Assembly: GCA_947095585.1 (NCBI GenBank)
Contig: OX352761.1
Span: 66,295,823-66,359,822 of the forward strand
From: Nephrocerus scutellatus
Lineage: Eukaryota; Arthropoda; Insecta; Diptera; Pipunculidae
Direction of reading: 5' to 3'
DNA: 64,000 nucleotides
Part shown: one piece after another, positions 1 through 10,466 of the stretch
Layout of the letters: the number at the start of each line of letters is the position of its first letter
Position numbering within the stretch: position 1 is the stretch's first letter
The notes under the pieces: model-generated
What the model was told of the DNA's origin: nothing
What the model saw: the letters and a program-made list of their open reading frames with translations, nothing else
Databases searched by the model: none
Translations under genes and position numbers: made by a program

Positions 1-59
1 CAAACTAGTTCATCGATACCAGCCAGTAGGAAATACCCCAAAACATCCAATTAGTGGAC

Positions 60-350
60 AAAGGCTTTAATCAACCTTAAGATATTGATTTTCTTATCGG
101 AGCAGAACTGTATCCCGAACTACTATCTGTAGGCCAAATAAAATTAAATCAAACTGACCCTACTTTATTAGGATGGGTCGTTATTGGAAAAACTATCACT
201 GGAGTTTCTTCAACGCTACTTTGTGGCATAGGAGTGGAGACTTCCTCTCATAACTTAGACAATATAGTTGAAAAATTTTGGAACTTAGAAGAAAATCTAG
301 CTTCCCCAAACAAAAAACTGAAAGGCAATTAACTAACGAAGAACAGCATT
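60..350 (+). pseudogene. BEL-1 aspartic protease C-terminal part
   Basis: A frame from 81 to 332 encodes DIDFLIGAELYPELL and LGWVVIGKTI, the conserved C-terminal half of the BEL/Pao retropepsin region (DUF1758-type: 'IDILIGAD...', 'LGWVVSG'). An in-frame TAA lies at 78-80 and the frame ends in TAA at 330-332, while the polyprotein continues in another frame (QLTNEEQHCEEIF) into the pol linker. The catalytic aspartate would lie left of the window. It is a broken fragment of a polyprotein-processing protease. Confidence 0.7.
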
Positions 351-1479
351 GTGAGGAAATTTTTTCGACGTTACGTCGTACCTCTACCAATTTCAAATGA
401 TCCAAGCAGTCTTGGAGAATCAAGGGAAATAGCTGTTCGAAGATTCCTCAACCTGGAGAAAAGACTACAAAGGAACCCAGAAATCCAAGAACAATACATT
501 GAATTCATGCGGGACTACATTGCCTTGAGGCACATGGAAGAAATATCATACAGATCAATCTCCTATACAAAACCAGAATATTTTCTTCCACATCATTGTG
601 TACTGCGCGTCGAAAGTACAAACAAAATTAAGAATGGTTTTCGATGGATCATCAAAGACATCCTCGAATATAATCCTCAACAACATTCTACACACCGGAC
701 CAGCTCTACAGAATGATCAGTTTTCAATTCTACTACGCTTCCGGGCTCACAAGTATGTATTCACGGCTGATATTTCCAAGAAGTATCGTCAGATACTTGT
801 GAACGATTGTAGTAAACGATTCCAGCGTATCGTTTGGCGGGAATCTATCACTCAACCTATAAGGACGTATCAACTAAACACAGCGACTTATGGTACCAAA
901 TATGCGCCGTACCTCGCCGTCAGATGTCTTCACGATCTAGCGAAAGGACCAGTCAACCAGCATTCAATAGGAGCTACTACCATCCTTCAGGATATATACA
1001 TGGATGATATATTGACAGGTAGCAACGACCTTAAAACCGCTCTACAAATGAAGTCAGAGCTGAAAAATCTTCTAGGTGAAGGGAAATTGGAGCAACGAAA
1101 ATGGTGCGCCAATACACCAGCTCTTCTTGAGGAGATACCAAAGCATGATTGTGAAACGGAAACTATTCTGCGCGATCAAAAAGAAGGATCCATCAAAACA
1201 TTGGGGTTAACTTGGCTACCAGCATCAGGCAAGTTTCTTCTAAAATCGAATTGGAATGAAACTAAAAGGGTAACTAAACGAGACATATTATCGGATACTG
1301 CCCATATTTTTGATCCGCTTGGAATTGTGAGTCCCGTAATAGTTTTGGCTAAAATATTGATCCAAGAACTATGGGCTTTAAAACTGGATTGGGATGCAGC
1401 ACTACCTATGGATAAGAACACAAAATGGACAGCCTTCCGAAAAGACCTTCTGAAGTTAAACAACCTCAAAATTTCTTGA
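351..1479 (+). pseudogene. BEL-1 reverse transcriptase
   Basis: Two overlapping frames (351-716 and 598-1479) together give a BEL-type RT. The first carries RYVVPLP and YFLPHHCVLR. The second carries LRMVFDGSSKTS, FTADISKKYRQI (first catalytic Asp) and IYMDDILTG, the YMDD active site near 998-1015, followed by the thumb/connection motif FDPLGIVSP. The frame shift lies in about 610-630. A stop at 1477-1479 separates it from RNase H in the same frame. This enzyme copies element RNA to DNA in family members; this copy is broken. Confidence 0.85.
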
Positions 1480-1482
1480 CAT

Positions 1483-2074
1483 ATGATAGTTAGAAATGCA
1501 ATGAATATAGAGCTTCATGCATTCTCAGATGCCTCGCAACGAGCGTATGGAGCCGTGGTGTACTTGAAGTCAACTAATCAAAAGGGAGAAGTCAACGTTC
1601 ACTTGGCGTGCTCCAAAACTCGAGTCGCACCAATTAAACAGCAAACCATTCCCCGCCTAGAACTCTGTGCTGCAAAACTATTGGTACAGTTAGTGAAATT
1701 GGTTAAGGAAAGCCTGTCAATCGAAATCGGCAAACAACGAGGAAGTTCCAGAAACATAAATTATAAAGACCATTCTACTAGCAGTATCACCGGATCATTT
1801 TCTTGAACGAATCAATCACAAAAACTCCTTTAAGCTTCTACAACGGGTAACAGCATATGTTATACGTTTCATCAGTAACCTTGAGCGAGCAAAAAATGAT
1901 CGACTGCTAGACAAGGTGATATCGATACAGGAACTTAAAGCAGCAACAACAACTATAGTAAGACACGTGCATGAAATATCCTTTCCAGAAGATTTATAAT
2001 CACTGAATAAATCTGGTAGTGTTCTTCAAAGCAGCCATTTAAATTCACTCACTCCATTCATTGACGATAGAAAT
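1483..2074 (+). pseudogene. BEL-1 RNase H and linker
   Basis: From 1483 the protein reads IELHAFSDASQRAYGAVVYL (the D-A-S motif with the first RNase H aspartate) and then IPRLELCAAKLL with the conserved Glu. The frame is lost after about 1730; a neighbouring frame (LERINHKNSFKLLQRVTAYV, 1803 on) continues the known BEL linker between RNase H and integrase until a stop near 1999. The middle of RNase H is missing. Domain identity is clear; function is lost. Confidence 0.75.
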
Positions 2075-3489
2075 ATGATTAGAGTAGGAGGACGATTAGA
2101 AGATTCTAATCTCCCATACGATGCAAAACATCAAATGATTCTTCCAAGATCACATAAGTTTACGAGATTGCTTATGACAGAGCTACACAATGAACATAAA
2201 CATCCCGGGCCCCAAGCCTTTCTTGCAATTGCAAGACAATATTACTGGATTCTACGGTTAGCGCAAACTATGGTAAACAACTGCATGAGATGCTTTAAAG
2301 CTAAGCCGAGAAGTATTGAACAGTTAATGGGAAATTTACCATCAGAACGTGTTCAACCTACAAGACCATTCATAAATGTTGGTGTTGACTTCTTTGGGCC
2401 AGTACAAATTCACTACAGAATCCGGGACTTGACAACTCAAGCATTTCTGGGAGCATTAAAACGATTTGTGGCAATGCGAGGATGTCCAGCAAAGATCTTT
2501 TCAGACAATGCGACAAACTTCATGGGGGCTCGAAACGAACTCAAAGAGCTCTATTCAAACGTTTTTACTGAAGAAAGCCAGACATCGATCAAGACGCATT
2601 GCGCTGGAAGAAACATCGATTGGAAACCAATACCTCCACGATCGCCTCACTTCGGAGGTTTATGGGAAGCAGCAGTTAAGTCCGCTAAACACCATATGAA
2701 GCGGATATTTTCCAGTGTATCCTTAAAAGAAGAATTAACCACAGCTCTTGCTCAAACCGAAGCTGTACTTAACTCCCGACCACTGACACCTATGTCTCCT
2801 GATCCAAATGATCTGGAAGCCATCACCCCAGACCATTTTTTGATTGGGGCACCACTGACTGCCATGGTTGATCCTGAATTAAAAACATCTCAACTAACTT
2901 ATATTGCTATATGGAATCTAGTTACATCAATGCATCGAGAATTCTGGCGCAGGTGGGCGCACGAATATTTGCATGAAATTCAACAAAGGCATAAGTGGAA
3001 ATATCTTAGAGAAGATATTCGACCAGGAACACTAGTTCGTATTAAGATAGATAATCTCCCTCCACTTAAATGGCTGATGGGACGAGTTTTAAGAACTATC
3101 CCAGGAAAAGACAACCTCGCTCGAGTGGTGGTATTAAAACTGCTACTGGGGAAATAAGACGATCAATCGCAAAAGTTTGCCCTCTTCCTACAGATGTTCA
3201 ACCAAATAAACTACCTGAAGCCGCTAGCAAACCTGAGCTGACTGCAGTGCAAACAAACACAGCAGCCGAATCTACTAGCCAGTCTCATGGCCTACGAAAG
3301 GGAAACAGGGTAAAACAAACACTTAAAGGACCTTCTCTACCAATACAGAAGCAACATGAACCCATTGACAAACCTAATCGCAAGCGATGTAAGCCAGAAC
3401 CACCTTCTTTGTCAAAACGAAAAATAAAAATAAATCCTTACCTCGGTCCAATCAAAACGCTACTGATGACTTTATTTACACTGCCTTGA
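2075..3489 (+). pseudogene. BEL-1 integrase
   Basis: The 360-residue frame 2075-3157 has the H2C2 zinc-binding segment (ELHNEHKHPG...CMRCFKAKP), a DDE core with GVDFFGP, SDNATNFMGA and HFGGLWEAAVKSA, and the BEL tail (NSRPLTP, ITPDHFLIG, FWRRWAHEYL). About 30 residues between the first Asp and LTTQAFLGAL are missing compared with other BEL integrases, so the core is damaged. A frame shift near 3135 moves the C-terminus (TGEIRRSIAKVCPLP) into 3070-3489, which runs on with a basic tail. The family role is strand transfer of element cDNA. Confidence 0.85.
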
Positions 3490-5140
3490 GGCAAACCACA
3501 AAACCAAGTACAGTAGAAGTTCAGCACTTTAAAGATAACCCAGGATTATACTTTGAAGACATTGGCGAAGCGAAACTTATCACAGACATACATTTTATAT
3601 ACTTCAACATGTCCAGTTATTGGCATGAATTCCAAGGACTTCAAACTACAGACTCACCATCCAAATAACTTTTGCAATGCAATTAAAAGTCTCCTGGAAA
3701 TGCGCCTTGTGGAATAAGAAAATCTGAATGAGATCTTGAATCACAGAAACGGTATCGCGATAAGAAAGAGAAGATCTCCATTTGATTTTATTAGCACAGT
3801 CGCGAACAAACTTTTTGGGGTTCTTGACCAAGAGTATGCTCATTACATAGAAGATAATATTCAGATGGCCTACAACAATGAAAAACATCTACTGGACTTA
3901 AGTAAAAATCAAACTTCTATTATTGAATCAACAAGCAACGTTCTAAATAAATCATTAACGTCTATAAAGGAACAGCTTAGTATTGTTAAACAGCAACTAA
4001 CAATAGTTTATGATTCCATAATCAAACTTAATCAAACGTTACAAACGTACAGAAGTGTTTAACTATGTCACCATCTATATTACTCAAATAATGGACCGCT
4101 TTCAACGAACTCAAATAGCAATCCTCGAGGTAATATCCGACACACATCAAGGAAGAATAAATCCTCTACTACTTTCTCCAAGACAACAACCACATTAACA
4201 CTGCCTGGATACGACGAATACAACCTTCCTAAACTATACGAGCTGCTAAGAGTTAAAACACGAGTAACATCAGCGGCAATTTTGTTTCGCGTCAAACTGC
4301 CGTTATTAAATACAGCGATATTCCAGCTGTTCAAACTAATACCATTGCCTGTTCAGCAAAATAACTCCTTCATCTTTCTCCAACCATCAACATCGTTTTT
4401 GGCTATCACTCCGTATAGAGACCAACATTTTGCATTATTACAAACGGAATACCAGAGCTGTATAAACACCGATGAAAGAAAATATCTCTGCAAGGAGCGA
4501 CATCCAATTTTTAATACGCAAGAACATATGCGAAATTGACATGCTTAACTACAAAAGGCAGATATCATCATACTGTGTTCTTAAGTCCATCAATCCTGGA
4601 AAGATGTGGATCCAACTTCACAATCCTAATCAGTGGATATTTGCCGTTCAACAAGAAGAAGTATTGTCAATACTATGTGGGTGTACTATTTCAACTACGG
4701 AACTAAAAGGAGTAGGACTTTTAAAACTCGCTTCGAACTGCGTCATAAAGCAAACAACCATGACGATAAATGCCCACAATTTTTACACGTCTAAGTCTGC
4801 GGTGTCTTTTTTGCCAACACTTAACCTACGCCAGGTTTTGAATGAATCTCACCTGGTACCACTACAGGAAGCAATTTGGAACAACAAGGAAGTTATCATT
4901 CAGGGAGACGATGACTTTGCATTACTAAGGAAGGAAATATCAACCCAAAAAACTCAGCAAACATTGCCCAAATCCATCTCTCAACATGATGTTCATCAGT
5001 ACTTTTTCGGATACTTTTCACTATTTACTATTTTGATCCTGATCATCTTAGTTCTACTTAAACAAAGGAATAGAACTATCGGATCTCCAAGCGACATAGG
5101 ATTTGAGCTCAAAGATCTCAATGCCGAGGAGAATGTTTAG
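3486..5140 (+). pseudogene. env: env: baculovirus F-like fusion glycoprotein, broken
   Basis: A series of frames downstream of integrase matches errantivirus/baculovirus F proteins in order. 3486-3668 is the F2 part (NPGLYFEDIGEAKLI). Near 3766-3777 a furin-like site RKRR is followed by a fusion-peptide-like segment (FDFISTVANKLFGVLD), then a coiled-coil-like, N-glycosylation-rich stretch (3850-4060). 4080-4540 holds central motifs such as GRINPLL and VKTRVTSAAIL. 4520-5140 ends in a membrane span (YFSLFTILILIILVLL) and a short basic tail. At least three frame shifts (near 3670-3735, 4200, 4520) break it. The family mediates membrane fusion; here it is a fossil. Confidence 0.8.
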
Positions 5141-5640
5141 ACTTAATTAAAATTACTGCAGCCATAATACTCTGCATAAATATAATAAGCAATTATAATG
5201 TATTATAGCATTGTTCCCATTAAATTTTTAACTGTGCATCTTCTACAGGTGCTCTCCTCACATTCCTAAAACCAACGGCAGCATAAACGATACTGTAAGC
5301 ATTATCATGAATCACTGCCTCTTCCCACCAAATTGTTATCTGTGCACCTTCTACAGGTGCTCTCATCACATTCCTAAATCCAACGGCAGCATAAACGATA
5401 TTGTCAGCATTATCATGTACATTCCCATTCCCATTAAATTGCTTTCTGTACAATGCTGGCCTCTCTCATTTCAACTTTATTCCCACAGAATAAATTGCTG
5501 ACGCATAATTTTTTCTTGTAAATTAGAGTATAAATAGACATAAGCGTTAAAAAATAAAATCACTTTGCATTCAGAAGTCATATCAGTATTTTTATTTGCT
5601 ACCACCCACCCGAGGTAAGGAGCATTTAGAAAAGTAACAT
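5141..5640 (+). promoter_or_regulatory. probable 3' LTR of BEL-1
   Basis: Non-coding, AT-rich sequence directly after env. It holds the 108-bp tandem repeat, then a TATA box (TATAAATA, 5529-5536) followed within about 25 bases by an AATAAA signal, an arrangement typical of an LTR. It ends near '..GTAACA' at about 5638, after which a LINE remnant begins. No second LTR is in the window, so the limits are a guess. Confidence 0.45.
5212..5455. repeat. tandem repeat, period about 108 bp, about 2.3 copies
   Basis: TGTGCATCTTCTACAGGTGC at 5233 recurs with few changes at 5341, and the surrounding sequence (TTCCCATTAAAT..., ACGGCAGCATAAACGAT) follows the same 108-bp spacing. A third partial start is at about 5427. 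It lies in the presumed U3 part of the BEL-1 LTR. Confidence 0.8.
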
Positions 5641-5855
5641 TGGAATCAAAAGAGGTTCCAAGTCAAAACATAAAATTTGCCAAGCCATAATCACATGTTT
5701 CTTAAATGATTGAATATCATACACATGCGGAAATACAGATTCGGGCAATTCATTCCACAAAATTTTTTAACGGCTAAAGAAGGTATGTTTGAATTGATCG
5801 GTACGTCCAAAGATAGGTCTAAAACTGTCTTCGTTAGTATTAAAAAAAATATGAC
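5641..5855 (-). pseudogene. LINE reverse transcriptase C-terminus, fragment
   Basis: The minus strand reads SFRPIFGRTDQFK... then LWNELPESVFPHVYD and QSFKKHV, the conserved C-terminal motif of APE-type LINE polymerases (LINE-1 and LINE-2 here have RMWNALPSSVFPHHYD). It is part of the composite repeat that continues at 12263 beyond BEL-2. A reverse-oriented copy of its end is at 45126-45190. Confidence 0.75.
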
Positions 5856-6175
5856 TGTTAACAACCCTGGCCATATAACGATCCTGGCAACAAAAACACG
5901 TTTTTTTGTCTTTGACGTTTATGCCTAGACATAACCACATTATGTTTTTTCATGTTACTTTACCTTTTGATTTTGATTGGTACGGAGGCACTCAATAAAT
6001 TTAAGTCCTTCTAAATATATAAAAACATAGAATTACTTTACATTTAGTGCTTTTCTTTTATACAAATGAATGGGCAAATTCCCATCGTTGGCAAATTCCC
6101 AACAATCTTTAAATTTAGTGCTTTTCTTTTATACAAATTAATGGGCAAATTCCCATCGTTGGCAAATTCCCAACA
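5856..6175 (+). repeat. BEL-2 5' LTR
   Basis: Starts TGTTAACAACCCTGGCC and ends ATTCCCAACA. It contains AATAAATTT (about 5995), a TATA-like TAAATATATAAA (6012-6024) and a 71-bp direct repeat (TTTAGTGCTTTTC at 6043 and 6114) that makes up its right end. The same repeat is in the 3' LTR, so it was present in the transposed parent. Confidence 0.95.
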
Positions 6176-6200
6176 ATCTTAAATCTTATCAACTACAGCC

Positions 6201-8441
6201 TTGGATCAACATCACCTCGAAGAAGAACGACTTCTGCTAGCTGAACGAGACAAACATTATTTAGACAAAAAGTATCAAGTTATAGAAGAATTAGAAAGTG
6301 AATTAAATTTGGAAGATACTGGTGATACGTTTTCCATCGAAACCATCAACAGTCAACTCTTACAACGATCGAAAAAGGTAAAACAAAACATATCACAATT
6401 TCTAAATTACAATTCCACCAAACAATATGAAAACATTTCTAATATAACTAATACTGCAAAAGAAATACAGATCGGCACCAATACGAGCTCAAACGTATTT
6501 ATCCCATCAGCAGAATTGGGTCGTAATACAAAATTTACAGTGGTAACATCAAAACTACCGTTCTTGCCAATAGCTACAAGCAATAATACGTGTTTATCTT
6601 CTAACGCGATTAATAATGTCCTCCCCTCAGTGACCACCAGATCTGTCCCGACAGAGAATGATTCAAATGCTTGTGTCTCGGATGCTCAATTAGCTAATTT
6701 GTGCCCACCGACTATCTCATCAGCACCCCTCGTCGCGCCACGCGTAATATTTGCTGCGCCGGCACCAGCGTACGCTGCTTCAGCTGTTAATTATAATGCC
6801 ATGCCGACTTCTATGTACACCATTACATCTGCTGGTTCTAATTCTATGCCTGCTACAAACTGCACTTTAACCACCGGAGTAAATGTCTTTGGGCCAAATG
6901 TGATTCCAAACAATGACGCTTCTACTTCAGTTAGGCAAGATCTTCCCAACATGAGTGCATATGAGTTCGGAAACGACTCAAGTGCTGCCGCATCTAATAA
7001 TTATACCATTCTTAGCAAGCAACAGGTAGCAGCAAGGCATTCAGTTCCAAAAGAGCTGCCATTATTTTCCGGCAACGCGGAGGAATGGCCACTGTTTATA
7101 TCAACGTACGAATGGTCAACCGAAATATGCGGTCTCACAAATGCAGAAAATCTCTTACGCTTACAGAAGTGTTTGAAAGGAAAGGCACTCGAGTCTATTC
7201 GTAGTATGCTGCTACATCCACTGTGTGTTCCTTCTGCCATTACGACTTTAAAAATGCTATATGGTCGACCAGAACAGATTATACATTCGTTACTTGAAAA
7301 AATAAGAAACACCCCATTGGTAAAGTCAGAAAAACTTCATACAATAATAACCTTTGCCGTGAGCGTGAGAAATCTCTGCACTACTATGGAAGCTACTGGG
7401 TTGCAAAGCCACCTTCAGAATCCAATACTTCTGCAGGAGTTAGTAGAAAAATTGCCGCCTTCAATTCGACTGCAATGGGCAACATTCAGAAGAAATCAAG
7501 TAGCCATAAACCTACTTACATTTTGTAATTGGTTAAACGAAATAGCAGAAGCAGCCAGCAGCGTATCAATCTGCAACAAAATTATAACGATTGATACAAA
7601 TGACAACCATAACAGTGGTCATAGAGGTTATGTCAACTCGCATACTACGAAACAAGACGTCATCAACCACAGCAATAAAATTTGTAAGAGCTGCCGTGTA
7701 TGTAATAAAGACTGCAAAAATATTGCCAACTGCGTACTTTTTCGTAAGTTGAACAGAAATGAAAGATGGAATGCTGTGAGACAAAAGAAACTCTGTCGAA
7801 AGTGTTTGTTTTCACACTTTAATACACCGTGCGCACGAAATGAAATATGCGGAATCGATAACTGCACATTAAGTCACCATCCTCTGCTACATCGAGATAA
7901 CAAATCAAAAAATGAAATGATGCAAAGAGCACCAGAAGAACAATTTTGCAACGCACACAAAAACAACGACACGTCAGTTCTTTTTCGCATTATTCCGGTA
8001 ACGCTATATGGAAAAAATAAATCATTGGAAACATATGCATTTTTAGATGATGGCTCTTCGCTGAGCTTGTTAGACGAGAGTGTTGCGAATGAACTAGAGC
8101 TAAATGGTACTCCAGAAGAGTTATGTTTGAAATGGACCGGTGATATGCACAGAGTGGAAGAAGGTTCTAAAAGAGTATGCGTTGGCATCTCTGGTAGCGG
8201 TAAAAAATATAAGTTAGCGAATGTGCGAACTGTTCGGCAACTGCAACTACCTGAACAAACACTTGTAATGGAGAATTTGAAAAGTAAATACGAACATCTA
8301 AAAAATGTACCAGTTGACAGCTATTATAAAGGATTTCCTCGGATTATATTAGGACTAGATAACTTGGACCTCGGTTTACCTGTCGAAATAAGGACTGGGA
8401 GCGCGCATGAGCCTATTGCCACTCGTACAAAATTAGGCTAG
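6201..8441 (+). CDS. gag: BEL-2 Gag and aspartic protease segment of Gag-Pol
   Basis: Open from the TAA at 6180 to the TAG at 8439-8441, about 746 residues. N-terminal charged region, Ala/Ser/Thr/Asn-rich middle, then the DUF1759-type Gag core (ELPLFSGNAEEWPLFISTYE, about 7045-7320). A Cys/His cluster follows at about 7680-7880 (CRVCNKDC..., LCRKCLFSHFNTPC), then the retropepsin FLDDGSSLSLLDESVANEL near 8040-8095 and the DUF1758-like LGLDNLDLGLP. No ATG starts the frame (TTG at 6201), so either the start has been lost or the 5' part was deleted together with the leader. The frame continues unchanged after the stop. Confidence 0.85.
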   Translation: MDQHHLEEERLLLAERDKHYLDKKYQVIEELESELNLEDTGDTFSIETINSQLLQRSKKVKQNISQFLNYNSTKQYENISNITNTAKEIQIGTNTSSNVFIPSAELGRNTKFTVVTSKLPFLPIATSNNTCLSSNAINNVLPSVTTRSVPTENDSNACVSDAQLANLCPPTISSAPLVAPRVIFAAPAPAYAASAVNYNAMPTSMYTITSAGSNSMPATNCTLTTGVNVFGPNVIPNNDASTSVRQDLPNMSAYEFGNDSSAAASNNYTILSKQQVAARHSVPKELPLFSGNAEEWPLFISTYEWSTEICGLTNAENLLRLQKCLKGKALESIRSMLLHPLCVPSAITTLKMLYGRPEQIIHSLLEKIRNTPLVKSEKLHTIITFAVSVRNLCTTMEATGLQSHLQNPILLQELVEKLPPSIRLQWATFRRNQVAINLLTFCNWLNEIAEAASSVSICNKIITIDTNDNHNSGHRGYVNSHTTKQDVINHSNKICKSCRVCNKDCKNIANCVLFRKLNRNERWNAVRQKKLCRKCLFSHFNTPCARNEICGIDNCTLSHHPLLHRDNKSKNEMMQRAPEEQFCNAHKNNDTSVLFRIIPVTLYGKNKSLETYAFLDDGSSLSLLDESVANELELNGTPEELCLKWTGDMHRVEEGSKRVCVGISGSGKKYKLANVRTVRQLQLPEQTLVMENLKSKYEHLKNVPVDSYYKGFPRIILGLDNLDLGLPVEIRTGSAHEPIATRTKLG

Positions 8442-10466
8442 ATAGTGCACGGTGAAATGCAGAACGAACATGTTTCGGCAGCATCCACTCAACACAGTTT
8501 TCAAATTTGTGAATGTGGACATAAAGACAATAGCAAACTACAAGAGATAGTAAAGAAGTTTTTTTTCTTGGATAGTGTTGGTATAACCTCTCCAAAGCAA
8601 ATCCGTGTCTCTAGTGAAGACGACAGAGCAAATAAAATTCTTCAAAGCTTAACCAAATTGCAAAATGGCAGATATGAAGTTGGGCTGCTTTGGAGATTCG
8701 ATGAATTTAATCTTCCCGATAGTCTTTCCATGGCCAAACGACGACTTTTATGCTTAGAGAAGAAAATGCTTCTCGATAAAAACTTATCGATTCGCTTCAA
8801 GGAAACAATAGATGAATATTTACAAAAAGGCTACACAAGAAAGCTCAGTAAATCAGAATTAGATGATAAGAGTAAAAGAACTTGGTACTTACCGACGTTT
8901 GCTGTTTCCAATAAAAACAAACCCGGCAAATTCCGAATTGTTTGGGATGCAGCAGCCAAAGTAAACGGTATATCTCTAAACTCACTTTTATTGAAGGGAC
9001 CAGATTTACTGACATCGCTGCCCGGAGTCCTATTTAGATTTCGAGAACGAAAGGTGGCAATTTGCGGAGACATAAAAGAGATGTTTCACCAAGTCTTAGT
9101 ACGCCCGGAGGACCAACATGTCCAAAGGTTTTTATGGCGATATGGTGATGCCTCAAAACCAATTGATACCTACGTAATGAATGTACTGATTTTTGGCGCT
9201 TCTTGCGCGCCTAGTATTTCGCAATACGTTATCAATTTAAACGCAAAAAAGTTTACACACACGTACCCTAGAGCCGTTCAATCTATTCTCCGAAACCATT
9301 ATGTTGATGATATGATGGAAAGCGTAGACACTCAAGAAGAAGCCATTCAACTAGCGAAAGAAGTTAAGCTTGTTCATAACCACGGAGGTTTTAATATTCG
9401 TAATTGGGTTTCCAACGGATCTGAAGTGTCCAAGGCGTTGGGTGTTGTCGAACCCTCATGTAATAAAATTATAAATTTGGAAAACGACTTAGACATTGAA
9501 AAGGTACTTGGAGTTTTTTGGATTCCGTCCCAAGATATAATTACATTCAAGGCATCTGCATCAATTCTAAAAAGTGACATAATCACTGGGCAGCGTCACC
9601 CATCGAAACGTGATGTTCTACGTACACTAATGTCCATCTATGATCCACTCGGACTTATAGGGAACTTTATAATGTTCATAAAAATCTTGATGCAAGAGAT
9701 CTGGAGAAGCTCAGTCGATTGGGATGAAAATATCTTAGAGCCACAAATGATAGGATGGAAGGCCTGGATAAAACACTTGCCTCAACTCTCAAGTATAAAA
9801 ATTCCCCGTTGTTACCTATTGAGTTCCGACAACTATAAAGAGAAGATCGTACAACTCCACGTTTTTGTTGATGCAAGCGAGAACGGATACGCAGCTGTAG
9901 CATACTTAAGGACTTCATACCATGTTGGAGCAACATCTTCGCTAATCGGATCTAAAACACGTGTGTCACCATTGAAAATCGTGTCGATTCCCCGACTGGA
10001 ACTAATGGCTGCATTAATAGGAGCTAGATTCGCCAAACACATTATCGAAAATCACTCAATAAAAATACACCGAAAGACATTTTGGTCCGATTCAAAAACG
10101 GTACTTAGCTGGCTAAGATCGGATGATCACAGAAAGCTTCAAAAATTCGTCGCATTTCGTATTAGCGAAATGTTAGAACTGACCGAATTAAAAGAATGGA
10201 GGTGGATCCCATCAAAATTAAATGTAGCAGACGAAGCCACAAAATGGACAAAGAAACTAGATTTTAGTCCATCAAGTCGATGGTTTAGTGGACCCCAGTT
10301 TCTCGAACATTTGGAAGACAAATGGCCTACTGAAGAGACCGAGAACACTAGTGGAATGAATGCCCCCCTGCTAATTCACCAACTCAACGCAACATCAAAT
10401 ATGGTGGACCCTAATCGTTTTTCAAATTGGAATCGGCTCGTAAGAGCAGTCGCTTATGTTTTTTGA
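8442..10466 (+). CDS. pol: BEL-2 reverse transcriptase and RNase H segment of Gag-Pol
   Basis: Same frame as the upstream gag segment, between the stops at 8439 and 10464. RT motifs: FRIVWDAAAKVNG, GDIKEMFHQVLV (catalytic Asp) and the box NHYVDDMMES near 9295-9325. Connection motif YDPLGLIGNF. RNase H: LHVFVDASENGYAAVAYL (9855-9910), IPRLELMAALIGA and FWSDSKTVLSWL, then WRWIPSKLNVADEATK. All the catalytic residues I look for are present. It converts element RNA to cDNA; synthesis from this copy would need to pass the upstream stop. Confidence 0.9.
   Translation: MVHGEMQNEHVSAASTQHSFQICECGHKDNSKLQEIVKKFFFLDSVGITSPKQIRVSSEDDRANKILQSLTKLQNGRYEVGLLWRFDEFNLPDSLSMAKRRLLCLEKKMLLDKNLSIRFKETIDEYLQKGYTRKLSKSELDDKSKRTWYLPTFAVSNKNKPGKFRIVWDAAAKVNGISLNSLLLKGPDLLTSLPGVLFRFRERKVAICGDIKEMFHQVLVRPEDQHVQRFLWRYGDASKPIDTYVMNVLIFGASCAPSISQYVINLNAKKFTHTYPRAVQSILRNHYVDDMMESVDTQEEAIQLAKEVKLVHNHGGFNIRNWVSNGSEVSKALGVVEPSCNKIINLENDLDIEKVLGVFWIPSQDIITFKASASILKSDIITGQRHPSKRDVLRTLMSIYDPLGLIGNFIMFIKILMQEIWRSSVDWDENILEPQMIGWKAWIKHLPQLSSIKIPRCYLLSSDNYKEKIVQLHVFVDASENGYAAVAYLRTSYHVGATSSLIGSKTRVSPLKIVSIPRLELMAALIGARFAKHIIENHSIKIHRKTFWSDSKTVLSWLRSDDHRKLQKFVAFRISEMLELTELKEWRWIPSKLNVADEATKWTKKLDFSPSSRWFSGPQFLEHLEDKWPTEETENTSGMNAPLLIHQLNATSNMVDPNRFSNWNRLVRAVAYVF

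Larger units (their letters stand above)
1..5640 (+). mobile_element. BEL-1: degenerate BEL/Pao LTR retrotransposon with env
   Basis: Reading left to right the plus strand shows remnants of aspartic protease, reverse transcriptase, RNase H, integrase and a fusion-glycoprotein-like env, the order expected for BEL/Pao elements that have acquired env (roo-like). The 5' LTR and gag lie outside the window. The frame changes repeatedly and has internal stops, so this is an old, non-functional copy. The right limit is uncertain: an LTR-like stretch with a TATA box follows env and I place its end near 5640. Seen: domains and breaks. Inferred: family and right boundary. Confidence 0.85.
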
